A program made the translations under genes and the position numbers. From UMGS1889 sp900556055 (lineage in GTDB: Bacteria > Bacillota > Clostridia > Oscillospirales > Ruminococcaceae), in contig CABQEV010000007.1 in NCBI GenBank assembly GCA_902463265.1, positions 62,001 through 126,000 of the forward strand: DNA of 64,000 nt, in the 5' to 3' direction. The notes under the pieces are model-generated. The model was not told the DNA's origin. It was given only the letters and a program-made list of their open reading frames with translations, and ran no database searches. This document shows, piece by piece, positions 16,115 through 24,508 of this stretch (position 1 is the first letter of the stretch; each line of letters opens with the position of its first letter).

Positions 16115-18031
16115 TTACACTTTGAATTTGCTCATTTCGTCATTCAGCATAAGTGCCTGACCGTTCAGCTCCTCGCATGATGCTGCGATCTCCTGGGCGG
16201 TAGCGCTGTTCTGCTGTACGACCTCGGAAATGTCGTTTATTCCGCTTGTGATCTGACCTACAGCGACTGACTGGTTCTCGGCAGCAGCTGCGATATGTTC
16301 GATCATCGACTTTATTTTTGTGAACATATCCTTGACCTTCTCGAAGGATTCAGCGTTCTTGTCAGCTATGCCCTCGCCCTCATTTACAGCGTCGATAGCC
16401 GAGGTGATAAGCTCAGATGTGTTCTTTACAGCTTCTGCGGACTTGGAAGCAAGGTTTCTTACCTCATCTGCAACTACTGCGAAGCCCTTGCCTGCCGTAC
16501 CTGCCCTTGCTGCTTCAACAGCAGCATTCAGAGCGAGTATGTTTGTCTGGAATGCGATATCATCGATAGTCTTGATGATATTTTCGATCTGTGCGGATTT
16601 TTCGGCTATTTTCTGCATAGCTTCAAGCATTTGCGACATATATCCGTTCTGTTCGTCAAGCGTATCCGATGCGTTTTCCGAAAGCGTCCTTGCGTTGTCG
16701 GCATTTCCCGATGTTTCGCCGATCTTGTCGGAGATATCATTGAGCGATGCGGAAAGCTCCTCGATAGCGGCAGCCTGACGTGTTGTGCCTTCTGCGAGCA
16801 TTTCCGAGCCCTTTGCGGACTGTGCCGAACCGCTTGAGACCTGTTCGGCAGATGTTTTGATATCGCCCGTGATCTTTCTCAGCTCTGTTGCGATGTGCAT
16901 AGCCGAGCTTTCGAGAGATGCGAATTCGCCGACATACTCTACCTGCGGCTCTACCGTGAAATCACGGTCAGCCATTGCGCCGAGGACATTTGAGATATCG
17001 CTGATATAGCTGTTGATAGCTTCCTTTGTCTCCTCGATATTCTTTGCGAGATCGCCGACCTCATCATTGTAAAGCCTGATCTTGTTTTCATCTGCGGAAA
17101 GCTTTCCGTTTTTCATGTCATCGGACAGCTTTTCGATATACACGATAGGAGATGTAATGAATTTCTTTATAACAAAGAATATAATGGCAAAGCCTACTAT
17201 GCAGAGAATAACGCCTTCCAGTGCCATGATCGTTATTGCTCTTGCTTTGCGCACATCGACCTCTTTGGTAGGAGTTCCGCTGAAATATGCGCCGATACGG
17301 TTGCCCGAACAGTCGGACATAGGCTCATAGCAGACTATGTAATTCTCGCCGTTGATCTTGGCATTGCCGACATATGTTTCGCCGTTTGCGATCACCTTGT
17401 CGGCGATATCGGCAGACATTTCAGTGCCTTCAAACCGTGATCCGTCATCCTGAGTGATAGTTGTTGCGTATCTTATGTTATTAAGGAAAAGTGTGAAATG
17501 ACCGCCTGTTATCTCAGCGGCACTGTCGAGCATGTTATAATCTCTGATGTCTGTGCCGATCACGCATCTTCCGACAGCTTCGCCGTTGTCTGTTACTTCG
17601 TTTGAGTAAAAGCAGTACATGACAGTTCCGTCGCTTGAGATCCCGTCTGCATTCTGAGATGCATGATCCCCTATGTTTGCGGGGCAGTTCGGCGAGCTCC
17701 AGATAAGAGAACCGTCAGTGGTATAGAAAGCGGCGAAAAGATTGTCATTGCCGGCAGATCCGATCGATCTTTCGAGCTGTGCGGTGTCCTTTTTGGAAAT
17801 GCTTTCAGCAAGGGCTGGGTTGAGCGCAAGTTCATCAAAGGTGCTTCTTGCTTTTTCCGTCATTTCATTGACATTGTCCTGCAAAATATACATAGCAGTC
17901 GAAGCTTCTCTTTTCATCAGAGTTGAAACGAGAGTGCTTATGGTGATAGCAGACGCTGCGACGATTGTTACGGTAAACAGCAGAAACAGCCCTATAATAA
18001 TTGATAAAATACGAGTTCCAAGACGTGACAT
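16115..18031 (-). CDS. Methyl-accepting chemotaxis protein with Cache sensor
   Basis: 638 residues. Membrane segment about 9-33, an extracellular Cache-type domain of about 240 residues (FAAFYTTDGSLIWSSP, VGRCVIGTDIRDYNML), a second membrane segment (about 268-290), HAMP, and a long coiled-coil signalling domain with the hairpin tip EAARAGTAGKGFAVVADEVR that contacts CheA and CheW. It should report a small external ligand to the chemotaxis array; cache domains often bind amino or organic acids, but no specific motif is visible. ATG 18031 follows GGGAGG at 11 nt. No che or flagellar genes are nearby, so it is an orphan receptor here. Confidence 0.95.
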   Translation of the reverse strand: MSRLGTRILSIIIGLFLLFTVTIVAASAITISTLVSTLMKREASTAMYILQDNVNEMTEKARSTFDELALNPALAESISKKDTAQLERSIGSAGNDNLFAAFYTTDGSLIWSSPNCPANIGDHASQNADGISSDGTVMYCFYSNEVTDNGEAVGRCVIGTDIRDYNMLDSAAEITGGHFTLFLNNIRYATTITQDDGSRFEGTEMSADIADKVIANGETYVGNAKINGENYIVCYEPMSDCSGNRIGAYFSGTPTKEVDVRKARAITIMALEGVILCIVGFAIIFFVIKKFITSPIVYIEKLSDDMKNGKLSADENKIRLYNDEVGDLAKNIEETKEAINSYISDISNVLGAMADRDFTVEPQVEYVGEFASLESSAMHIATELRKITGDIKTSAEQVSSGSAQSAKGSEMLAEGTTRQAAAIEELSASLNDISDKIGETSGNADNARTLSENASDTLDEQNGYMSQMLEAMQKIAEKSAQIENIIKTIDDIAFQTNILALNAAVEAARAGTAGKGFAVVADEVRNLASKSAEAVKNTSELITSAIDAVNEGEGIADKNAESFEKVKDMFTKIKSMIEHIAAAAENQSVAVGQITSGINDISEVVQQNSATAQEIAASCEELNGQALMLNDEMSKFKV

Positions 18032-18173
18032 AGTGAATTTTGCCTCCCGATAAATTGAATAGCATTACGATTTTTTGCTAATGCATTATTACACCGTTGT
18101 TAATTGTTTCAAAATACCCTAAAAAAAGAGCGGAAAACATTCGCATTTTGTGTAAAATGATTAACATATCTAC

Positions 18174-18202
18174 ATTTTATCATGTACATCATCTTATGTC
18201 AA
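18174..18202 (-). promoter_or_regulatory. Promoter of chemoreceptor gene
   Basis: TTGACA (18197-18202), 17-bp spacer, TAAAAT (18174-18179) on the minus strand. The leader to the ATG is about 135 nt; no known riboswitch was recognised in it. Confidence 0.8.
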
Positions 18203-18314
18203 GAGTTACAGACAATTTGCTTGATTTTTTCATAAAAAATGTTTAAAATATATAAATAAGCAAGCTGTATTTTTTATATTTTGACAATATGAATTTTTTT
18301 GAAAGGATATATCA

Positions 18315-18752
18315 ATGAAGGTAGAAATTTTTACGGACGGCGCATGTTCGGGAAATCCCGGTCCCGGCGGATACGGAGCTATCCTACGCTGTGGAAAGGC
18401 TGTCAAGGAGATATCGGGCGGCGAGGCTGACACGACCAACAACCGCATGGAGATGACTGCTGTTATCGAGGCGCTTTCTGCGCTGAAATATCCCTGCGAT
18501 GTCGTACTGACGACGGACAGCCGCTATGTCTGCGATTCCGTGACAAAGGGCTGGGCGAGGTCGTGGAAGGCTAAGGGCTGGAAGAAATCCGACGGAAAGC
18601 CTGCGCTTAATGCCGATCTCTGGGAGAAGCTGCTGGCACTTCTCGATGTGCATAATGTCCGCTTTGTGTGGGTCAAGGGTCATGCGGGGCATCCCGAGAA
18701 CGAACGCTGCGATGAGCTTGCGGTCATGGAGAGGGATAAGCATTCAATGTAA
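18315..18752 (+). CDS. rnhA: Ribonuclease HI
   Basis: 145 residues, the normal length. It cuts the RNA strand of RNA-DNA hybrids using two metal ions. The four acidic catalytic residues are Asp8 (FTDGACSGNPGPGGYG), Glu46 (NNRMEMTAVIEAL), Asp68 (TTDSRYV) and Asp133 (NERCDELA), with the helper His in KGHAGHPENE. The basic handle KGWARSWKAKGWKK is present. ATG 18315 follows GAAAGGA. It is monocistronic, ended by a shared terminator with azlD. Confidence 0.97.
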   Translation: MKVEIFTDGACSGNPGPGGYGAILRCGKAVKEISGGEADTTNNRMEMTAVIEALSALKYPCDVVLTTDSRYVCDSVTKGWARSWKAKGWKKSDGKPALNADLWEKLLALLDVHNVRFVWVKGHAGHPENERCDELAVMERDKHSM

Positions 18753-18796
18753 AAAAGAGCATTTCAGTCAATATATCGGCTGAAATGCTCTTTTTA
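18751..18796. terminator. Bidirectional terminator between rnhA and azlD
   Basis: AAAAAGAGCATTTCAG pairs with CTGAAATGCTCTTTTT, with A and T tracts on the two sides. It overlaps both stop codons by a few bases. Confidence 0.9.
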
Positions 18797-19132
18797 TATA
18801 AAAACAAACTGCACAAGCAGCATATAGCATATCGTTCCGCCTGCAATGGAGAGCAGCATATTCCGCTTCAGGAGGTGCAGACCCGCCGTCACTGCGATGG
18901 CTGTAAGCTCGGGTATCCCGTGTGAGCCGGAAAGAATGCTGACATTTTTCAGGCAGTAGATTATGAGCATTCCGAAAACGGCGGGCGGAAGCACTTTTCC
19001 GAGATATTTCACATATTTCGGTGTTTCCTTTCCTGCGGGGAATGCTATGAACGGCAGAAATCTTGTTGTCATGGTCGCAAGGACTGCCATTGCGATCGTT
19101 ATTATCTGCCGGGGGACAGTCATTTCGGTCAT
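18794..19132 (-). CDS. azlD: AzlD-family small subunit of branched-chain amino acid exporter
   Basis: 112 residues with about four membrane segments and the family pattern TRFLPFIAFP near residue 25 and GKVLPPAVFGML. AzlC and AzlD form an inner-membrane exporter of branched-chain amino acids and analogues. The ATG overlaps the azlC stop codon as ATGA, which indicates translational coupling. Confidence 0.88.
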   Translation of the reverse strand: MTEMTVPRQIITIAMAVLATMTTRFLPFIAFPAGKETPKYVKYLGKVLPPAVFGMLIIYCLKNVSILSGSHGIPELTAIAVTAGLHLLKRNMLLSIAGGTICYMLLVQFVFI

Positions 19133-19839
19133 GCGTCCTCACCGATCCTTTCTTCAATGGGTGTTCTTGCCGCTGTCAGTATGACGAGCAGACCTGCCAT
19201 TGACGGGATAATAAAGCTGTCCGCACCGAATGCGACAAGGCAGAGAAGAGATATTCCAAGCCCTAAAAGCGATGCGGCGTGATTTTTTTCCTTGAGCCAC
19301 TGTTCGATGAATATAACGGTGAAAAGGGCGGTCAGGGCGAAGTCAAGCCCCTTTGTTTCAAATTTTATCAGCGAGCCTGCAAGTCCGCCGATCGTGGCGC
19401 TTGCCGACCAGTAGAACTGATTCAGGAGCGTAACGAAAAACATGAACCAGCCCTTGTCGCAGTTCGGCGGGACGACTGCCGCATAATTGACGGAGAATGT
19501 TTCGTCGCACATTCCGAAGATGAGGTAGAGCTTTTTCAGCCCCGTGCCCTTGAATTTATCGAGCATGGAGATGCCGTAAAAAAGGTGTCTTGCGTTTATT
19601 ACAAGTGCCATAACAAAGGTCTGGAGCGGATTAAATGCGCCGATAAGCATATTCGCAACGACGAATTCCACCGAACCTGCGTAGATAAGCAGGCTCATAA
19701 GCATCGGATAAACGAAGCTGAAGCCCAGCGTGTGCATATAAAGTCCGTATGTAAAGCCCAGGAATGCGAAGCCTGTGAGGATAGGTATAGTATGCGGAAA
19801 AGCCGCTTTGAAGGAATTCTTGATAAGCTCGGAGTTCAT
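19129..19839 (-). CDS. azlC: AzlC-family branched-chain amino acid permease
   Basis: 236 residues with seven to eight membrane segments. AzlC features are FLGFTYGLYMH, IYAGSVEFVVANML, INARHLFYGISML and GMCDETFSVNYA. It is the large subunit of the exporter, paired with the overlapping azlD. ATG 19839 follows AAGAGAGA. No linked regulator such as azlB is present. A TATAAT lies upstream without a good -35. Confidence 0.92.
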   Translation of the reverse strand: MNSELIKNSFKAAFPHTIPILTGFAFLGFTYGLYMHTLGFSFVYPMLMSLLIYAGSVEFVVANMLIGAFNPLQTFVMALVINARHLFYGISMLDKFKGTGLKKLYLIFGMCDETFSVNYAAVVPPNCDKGWFMFFVTLLNQFYWSASATIGGLAGSLIKFETKGLDFALTALFTVIFIEQWLKEKNHAASLLGLGISLLCLVAFGADSFIIPSMAGLLVILTAARTPIEERIGEDA

Positions 19840-19925
19840 TGTATCTCTCTTTTCATATAAAACATATAGGTATTATAACACTATACGTTTTACTTTGCAT
19901 TGTAAATCTTTTAACGGATTGAAAA

Positions 19926-21110
19926 TCAATAGCATATCCTGTCAAAAATGCCGTTCATATATGCAATGGCAATTCCGAAATTTGTCATGGGAATGCCGAG
20001 AGATGCGGCTTTTTCCTGCTTTGCGAGCATTGAACGGCGGTTTATCATACAGCCGCCGCAGTGTATGGCAAGCGTATATTCCGAGAGATCGTCGGGAAGT
20101 GTCTGTCCCGATGAAACGGTTATTTCAAGGCTCTTTCCCGTGAATTTTTTCAGCAGGCGGGGGAGCTTTTCACGGGCGATATCGTCCTTCTGCGCATGGT
20201 GCGAGCAGCTTTCGATGATAAGCACCCTGTCGCCGTCGGTGAGCGATGAGATCGTTTTTGCGCCGTCTATCAGCTTCGGGAGATCGCCCTTTATCTTCGC
20301 CATAAGCACGGAAAACGACGTAAGACGGACGCTTTCCGGTATAGCAGCATTCACCTCGGCAAATATCTGCGAATCCGTCACAACGAGGTCGGGCAGACGG
20401 TTCAGCGAATTCAGCGCAGCCGTGATATTTTCGGGAGTCACGGTCATGACCATGCACATATTGTCGAGCAGGTCACGGATAGTCTGCACTTCGGGCAGAA
20501 TGAGCCGCCCTTTGGGAGCCTGCTTGTCCTGCGGGGCGCACAGGAGGACGATATCTCCCGCTTTTACGAGATCGGCGGTCATCGGCGGATCGGGTTCGGT
20601 TTTGCTTTTCAGCAGTGAGATCAATGCTTCACGGACAGCTTTTCCCGCATTTCCATCGGTCAGGTCTATACATATATAAGGTGTGTTTTTCGGTGCTTCG
20701 GGGGCGGTTCGTGTTTTATCCTTTATATTGACGACAAAAAGCAGCGGGATATTTTTCTTTGCGAACATCTCCGTGATATTCGCATATTCAGTGGGAATAT
20801 CATCATCGGAAATGACATACACAGCCATATCACAGCGGTCAAGCTCGGAGAGTGTGCGCTCTGTACGGGACGCACCGAGCGATGTTCTGTCGCCGAAGCC
20901 TGCCGTATCAATGAACACTGCGGGACCGATCTCCGCAAGCTCCATTGGCTTGTAAACGGGATCGGTCGTTGTGCCGGGTTCGGACGATGTTATTGATACA
21001 TTCTGCCCCGTGACGGCATTCACGAGCGTGGATTTCCCTGCATTCACGCTGCCGAAAATGCCTATGTGGATCCTCATTGCTCTCGGTGTTTCATTAAGTC
21101 CGGAGATCAT
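19926..21110 (-). CDS. hydF: [FeFe]-hydrogenase H-cluster maturation GTPase HydF
   Basis: 394 residues. HydF is the scaffold that receives the 2Fe precursor built by HydG and HydE and hands it to the hydrogenase. The N-terminal GTPase has GSVNAGKS (residues 20-27), the switch region GTTTDPV and DTAGF; the C-terminal part holds the Fe-S ligands CSH (302-304) and HCGGC (350-354) in the family's CxH...HCxxC spacing. ATG 21110 follows GAAAGGA. It is the last gene of the hydG operon, 11 bp after the second TPR gene. hydE and the hydrogenase itself are not in the window. Confidence 0.95.
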   Translation of the reverse strand: MISGLNETPRAMRIHIGIFGSVNAGKSTLVNAVTGQNVSITSSEPGTTTDPVYKPMELAEIGPAVFIDTAGFGDRTSLGASRTERTLSELDRCDMAVYVISDDDIPTEYANITEMFAKKNIPLLFVVNIKDKTRTAPEAPKNTPYICIDLTDGNAGKAVREALISLLKSKTEPDPPMTADLVKAGDIVLLCAPQDKQAPKGRLILPEVQTIRDLLDNMCMVMTVTPENITAALNSLNRLPDLVVTDSQIFAEVNAAIPESVRLTSFSVLMAKIKGDLPKLIDGAKTISSLTDGDRVLIIESCSHHAQKDDIAREKLPRLLKKFTGKSLEITVSSGQTLPDDLSEYTLAIHCGGCMINRRSMLAKQEKAASLGIPMTNFGIAIAYMNGIFDRICY

Positions 21111-21121
21111 TTTCTATCCTT

Positions 21122-22012
21122 TCACTGCATTGCGGAAACTGCGGCATTTCTGAGATCCTCAGCACGCTTCTGCCTTGCCGGAAGTCCCGAAAGAAGGTTG
21201 ACGGCTGTCGAGATGTGCGGCATTGCCTCGGCGTATCTGCCCATGAAATACAGACATTCGCCGATATCAAAATTCACAAGCCCTATCTGCTGATTCATTG
21301 ACGCATTTACTGCGCCGAAGTCGGAAAAGCAGCGCATAACGGCGTTCAGAAGATCCAGCGATTCGGGGAAAAATCCCTTTGCTTTCAGATATTTTGCATA
21401 GCAGTGTGCGCCGCTCAGATACTTATTATAATATGCTTCATATGCAGGCATAAAGCCCTGGATATTGTATGCGACCTTGTCGGCACTGTCGAGGTCGCCC
21501 GTTTCTGTGTAAAGATCCAGAAGCTGCATATAAATTCCCGCAGGATCCTTTGAAGACGACGGATCAAGGTGCATTGCCGTTTCAAATGCCATTTTGTAAT
21601 CACACATCATTCTGTGGCTGTCTGATATCAGGCTGAGGATATTTTCCTTTTCCGACTGTGACTTTGTTTCCGATAACAGCGCATAAAGCTCGGAGATCAG
21701 CTTTTCCGAGCAGCCGCTGCTTGACAGTATCTCACAGCATTTTTTGCCCGTTTTTGTTCTTCGGAAGCCCGATTCCGAAAATGTGCGCAGCTTTATGCTC
21801 TGTACTATGGAAAATGAGATCAGCCATATAATGAGATCGGCGATAAATGTGTAGATAAGCGGCATGAACGGTTTGCGTATGATTATCATGACAGCGAGCA
21901 TAAGAATGCCCAGTATCTGAGTAAATCCGCTGACAACGCCGCAGACTGCGCAGATCTGTATGCTGTTTCGGTATTTTCGGAAAAGCTTCATGAGCTTGTC
22001 AGCTGTGAACAT
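21122..22012 (-). CDS. Membrane-anchored TPR-like protein, unknown
   Basis: 296 residues. Two membrane segments (about 17-43 and 48-70) are followed by a helical region with TPR-like repeats (YMQLLDLYTETGDLDSADK, YAKYLKAKGFFPESLDLL, DIGECLYFMGRYAEAMPHI). It overlaps the preceding gene by 14 bp, and AAGGAGG stands 9 nt before the ATG inside that gene. Its place between hydG and hydF suggests a link to hydrogenase assembly, but no such role is known to me; the layout of this and the preceding gene is similar (membrane anchor plus TPR), so they may be diverged duplicates. Confidence 0.7.
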   Translation of the reverse strand: MFTADKLMKLFRKYRNSIQICAVCGVVSGFTQILGILMLAVMIIIRKPFMPLIYTFIADLIIWLISFSIVQSIKLRTFSESGFRRTKTGKKCCEILSSSGCSEKLISELYALLSETKSQSEKENILSLISDSHRMMCDYKMAFETAMHLDPSSSKDPAGIYMQLLDLYTETGDLDSADKVAYNIQGFMPAYEAYYNKYLSGAHCYAKYLKAKGFFPESLDLLNAVMRCFSDFGAVNASMNQQIGLVNFDIGECLYFMGRYAEAMPHISTAVNLLSGLPARQKRAEDLRNAAVSAMQ

Positions 22013-22910
22013 CGGTATTTGCCTCCTTCATTGCGTTTATCGCATCATTATTTAAAGCCAGAGCCTTGTTCAGCCGATACGGGATCTCCGAAAGATCGGG
22101 TATCGCAAGATTCAGGTGATAGATCGCTTTGTCATATAAGCCGAGCCTGATGCAGACTGCGGCGATATCGGTTCTGTGAATTGCGATGCCCTGCTTTGTA
22201 TTCATCGGGACCTTTCCGTATGCTTTCAGTTCGGAAAGAGCGTCAACAAATGATTCCGATCTCGAAATATACTCATTGTAATTTCCGCTTATATAAAGCA
22301 TTTTTGTTTCGCTCATGTACATATCGGAATAAATGGACAGTGTTTTTCTGAAATCCGCATTTGCGCAATAGGTCATGATGTCGTTATAGACTGCGGCTGC
22401 ATCTGCGTAATTTCCCGTTTCAAAATGCATCGTCATAAAGCAGCTTCTGTACAGAAGGTCAAGCTCGGGCGAACGGTTCGGCAAAACGCCTGAAAGCGCG
22501 GAATATGCCTTGTCAAACTCGCCGAGATATATGTGAGATTCCGCTGCGAGGATCAGCAGGAAATTCCTTGCGGGAGAGGACGGCATACGGCGGATATTGT
22601 TTGCGATCGCCCACATATATCCTTTTGAAAACCCCTCTTTGTTGAGTGAGCTGACGGTATGCATCACACAGCTGTTCCTTTCAAACGGAAATAATGTGCA
22701 GTGCTTCAGTATCACAAACAGCACATTGTATATTACTAAAAGTATAACCAGCACCGCAAAGCTCAGTTCGATCGGGATCACACCCGTCTTTTCCATCACT
22801 ATCGCTGCTGTCATTATCGCAAGTGCGGCGAACATCACATAGACCGATGCAGCAGTGACCCTTGTCTGCTTTTTCCTTATTGCGTTCATTTCTTCGATGC
22901 TTGTTATCAT
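21999..22910 (-). CDS. Membrane-anchored TPR-like protein, unknown
   Basis: 303 residues from ATG 22910, six nt after AAGGAGG; a longer frame reaching into hydG is rejected for that reason. Two membrane segments (about 19-39 and 47-67) precede TPR-like helices (AAESHIYLGEFDKAYSAL, CFMTMHFETGNYADAAAVY, AAVCIRLGLYDKAIYHL). It lies 19 bp after hydG and overlaps the next TPR gene by 14 bp. The function is not recognised. Coupling with hydG and the second TPR gene suggests the two act as a unit at the membrane. Confidence 0.7.
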   Translation of the reverse strand: MITSIEEMNAIRKKQTRVTAASVYVMFAALAIMTAAIVMEKTGVIPIELSFAVLVILLVIYNVLFVILKHCTLFPFERNSCVMHTVSSLNKEGFSKGYMWAIANNIRRMPSSPARNFLLILAAESHIYLGEFDKAYSALSGVLPNRSPELDLLYRSCFMTMHFETGNYADAAAVYNDIMTYCANADFRKTLSIYSDMYMSETKMLYISGNYNEYISRSESFVDALSELKAYGKVPMNTKQGIAIHRTDIAAVCIRLGLYDKAIYHLNLAIPDLSEIPYRLNKALALNNDAINAMKEANTDVHS

Positions 22911-22929
22911 AAGCTTCCTCCTTGATGCA

Positions 22930-24357
22930 TTAAAATCTGAAATCTCTCTTTCCGTCTGCGATATCCGCAAGTCTTTGCTGACATACCGCTCTTGTTTTTT
23001 CGTTCGGGATATTCATTATCTCCCTTGCTATGACGCTTTCTCCCGCCGCTCTTGTGTCTGCGGAAGCATAATCCATCAGGTATTCCTTCAGCGTCATGAG
23101 CGCATTCGGGTGACAGCAGTTCGATATCTGACCTGCTTTGAGAAGTGACATAAATCTGTCGCCCGTGCGTCCCTCACGATAGCACGCTGTGCAGAATGAC
23201 GGGATATATCCGAGCTTCAGCAGCCAGTTCACTACCTCGTCGAGCGTGCGTCTGTCGTTGACATCGAACTGTGCGGAATCCTCGTCATCATCTGACGGCT
23301 CGGCATATCCGCCGACGCTTGTTTTTGATCCGCCGCTTATCTGCGAAACGCCCAGTTCAAGCACTCTGCGGCGTGTTTTCGCCGATTCTCTTGTTGATAC
23401 GATCATTCCCGTGTACGGAACGGCTATCCTTATGACAGCGGCTATCTTTTCGAAAATATCATCGGGAACGGCATTTGTGAATTCGCTTGGGTCGATATCG
23501 TCTGCGGGACGTATCCTCGGGATGCTGATAGTATGCGGTCCGACACCCTTTGCGGCTTCGAGATGCTCAGCGTGCATTATTATGCCCGTCAGCTCATAGC
23601 GGTAGCTGTCCAGACCGAAAAGAACACCCAGTCCCACGTCATCAATTCCGCCGTCCATAGCCCTGTCCATTGCTTCGGTGTGATATGCATAGTCATGCTT
23701 CGGACCTGTGGGGTGGAGCTTTTCATAGCTTTCCTTGTTGTACGTTTCCTGAAACAGGATATAAGTGCCGATGCCGACTTCTTTCAGCTTTCTGTAATTC
23801 TCAACGGTCGTTGCGGCGATATTGACATTTACACGGCGTATAGAACCGTTTTTATGCTTCACGCCGTAGATGGTCTTTATGCTTTCGAGGACGTATTCGA
23901 TAGGGTTCATAACGGGGTCCTCGCCCGTTTCTATCGCAAGCCGCTTATGTCCCATATCCTGCAAAGCGGTGACCTCTGCGGCTATCTCCTCCTGAGTGAG
24001 CTTTTTGCGGCAGATGTGCTTGTTTTTGAGGTGATAAGGGCAGTAGGTGCAGCCGTTTACGCAGTAATTCGAGAGATAGAGCGGTGCGAACAGGACTATT
24101 CTTCCGCCGTAGAATTTCTCTTTTATCTCCTTTGCAAGGCTGAAAATGCGTTCGTTAAGGTCGTCAAATCCGCAGTCGAGAAGAAGAACGGCTTCATCGT
24201 GCGAGATGCCCTTGAAGGCTGCGGCTTTTTCGAGTATCCTTTCTATTTCATGTCGGTTTTCACGGTTTTTCTCTGCATATCCGAGTGAGCGGAGTATTTC
24301 GTCATGGTTTATGAATTCTTCGGCTTTTGAAGATACGGGATCGTATTTGATGCTCAT
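22930..24357 (-). CDS. hydG: [FeFe]-hydrogenase H-cluster radical SAM maturase HydG
   Basis: About 475 residues from ATG 24357. HydG cleaves tyrosine to give the CO and CN ligands of the H-cluster. The radical SAM cluster motif CVNGCTYC (Cys 99, 103, 106) and the C-terminal auxiliary-cluster region FCTACYREG with the later NCCHPNAL are both intact, so this is HydG rather than ThiH. An in-frame ATG at 24393 would start only about 16 nt after the predicted transcription start and has no ribosome site; the alignment-like start SIKYDPVSSKAEEFINHDEI supports ATG 24357. It heads the hydG-TPR-TPR-hydF operon. Confidence 0.94.
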   Translation of the reverse strand: MSIKYDPVSSKAEEFINHDEILRSLGYAEKNRENRHEIERILEKAAAFKGISHDEAVLLLDCGFDDLNERIFSLAKEIKEKFYGGRIVLFAPLYLSNYCVNGCTYCPYHLKNKHICRKKLTQEEIAAEVTALQDMGHKRLAIETGEDPVMNPIEYVLESIKTIYGVKHKNGSIRRVNVNIAATTVENYRKLKEVGIGTYILFQETYNKESYEKLHPTGPKHDYAYHTEAMDRAMDGGIDDVGLGVLFGLDSYRYELTGIIMHAEHLEAAKGVGPHTISIPRIRPADDIDPSEFTNAVPDDIFEKIAAVIRIAVPYTGMIVSTRESAKTRRRVLELGVSQISGGSKTSVGGYAEPSDDDEDSAQFDVNDRRTLDEVVNWLLKLGYIPSFCTACYREGRTGDRFMSLLKAGQISNCCHPNALMTLKEYLMDYASADTRAAGESVIAREIMNIPNEKTRAVCQQRLADIADGKRDFRF

Positions 24358-24365
24358 CTTTTCTT

Positions 24366-24391
24366 GTATATTCCTTGAATATACGTCCTCC
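24366..24391 (-). promoter_or_regulatory. Ribosome site interrupted by hairpin before hydG
   Basis: On the minus strand GGAGG (24387-24391) is followed by AC, a perfect hairpin GTATATTC-AAG-GAATATAC (24366-24384), AAGAAAAG and then ATG 24357. Linear spacing is too long (29 nt) but with the hairpin folded the effective spacing is about 10 nt. Confidence 0.45.
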
Positions 24392-24415
24392 ATTCACGAT
24401 AAATTATATAGTAAT

Positions 24416-24444
24416 ATTATATACCCTGTTAACGGATACGTCAA
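24416..24444 (-). promoter_or_regulatory. Promoter of hydG operon
   Basis: TTGACG (24439-24444), 17-bp spacer, TATAAT (24416-24421) on the minus strand. The predicted transcript starts near 24409. Confidence 0.82.
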
Positions 24445-24456
24445 GGAAAATACCGA

Positions 24457-24489
24457 TAAAAAAAGCCTGACATTCAGAAAATGTCAGGC
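24457..24489 (-). terminator. Terminator after parvulin-like lipoprotein gene
   Basis: GCCTGACATT and AATGTCAGGC form a perfect 10-bp stem with a 5-nt loop; on the minus strand it is followed by seven T. It lies between the lipoprotein gene and the hydG promoter. Confidence 0.9.
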
Positions 24490-24508
24490 ATATGGAATTA
24501 TTGCGTTA

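Noticed and set aside
18032..18173. Riboswitch in the chemoreceptor leader
   Set aside because: The GEMM core (GCAAAGC with CCTAAG receptor) was looked for and is absent.
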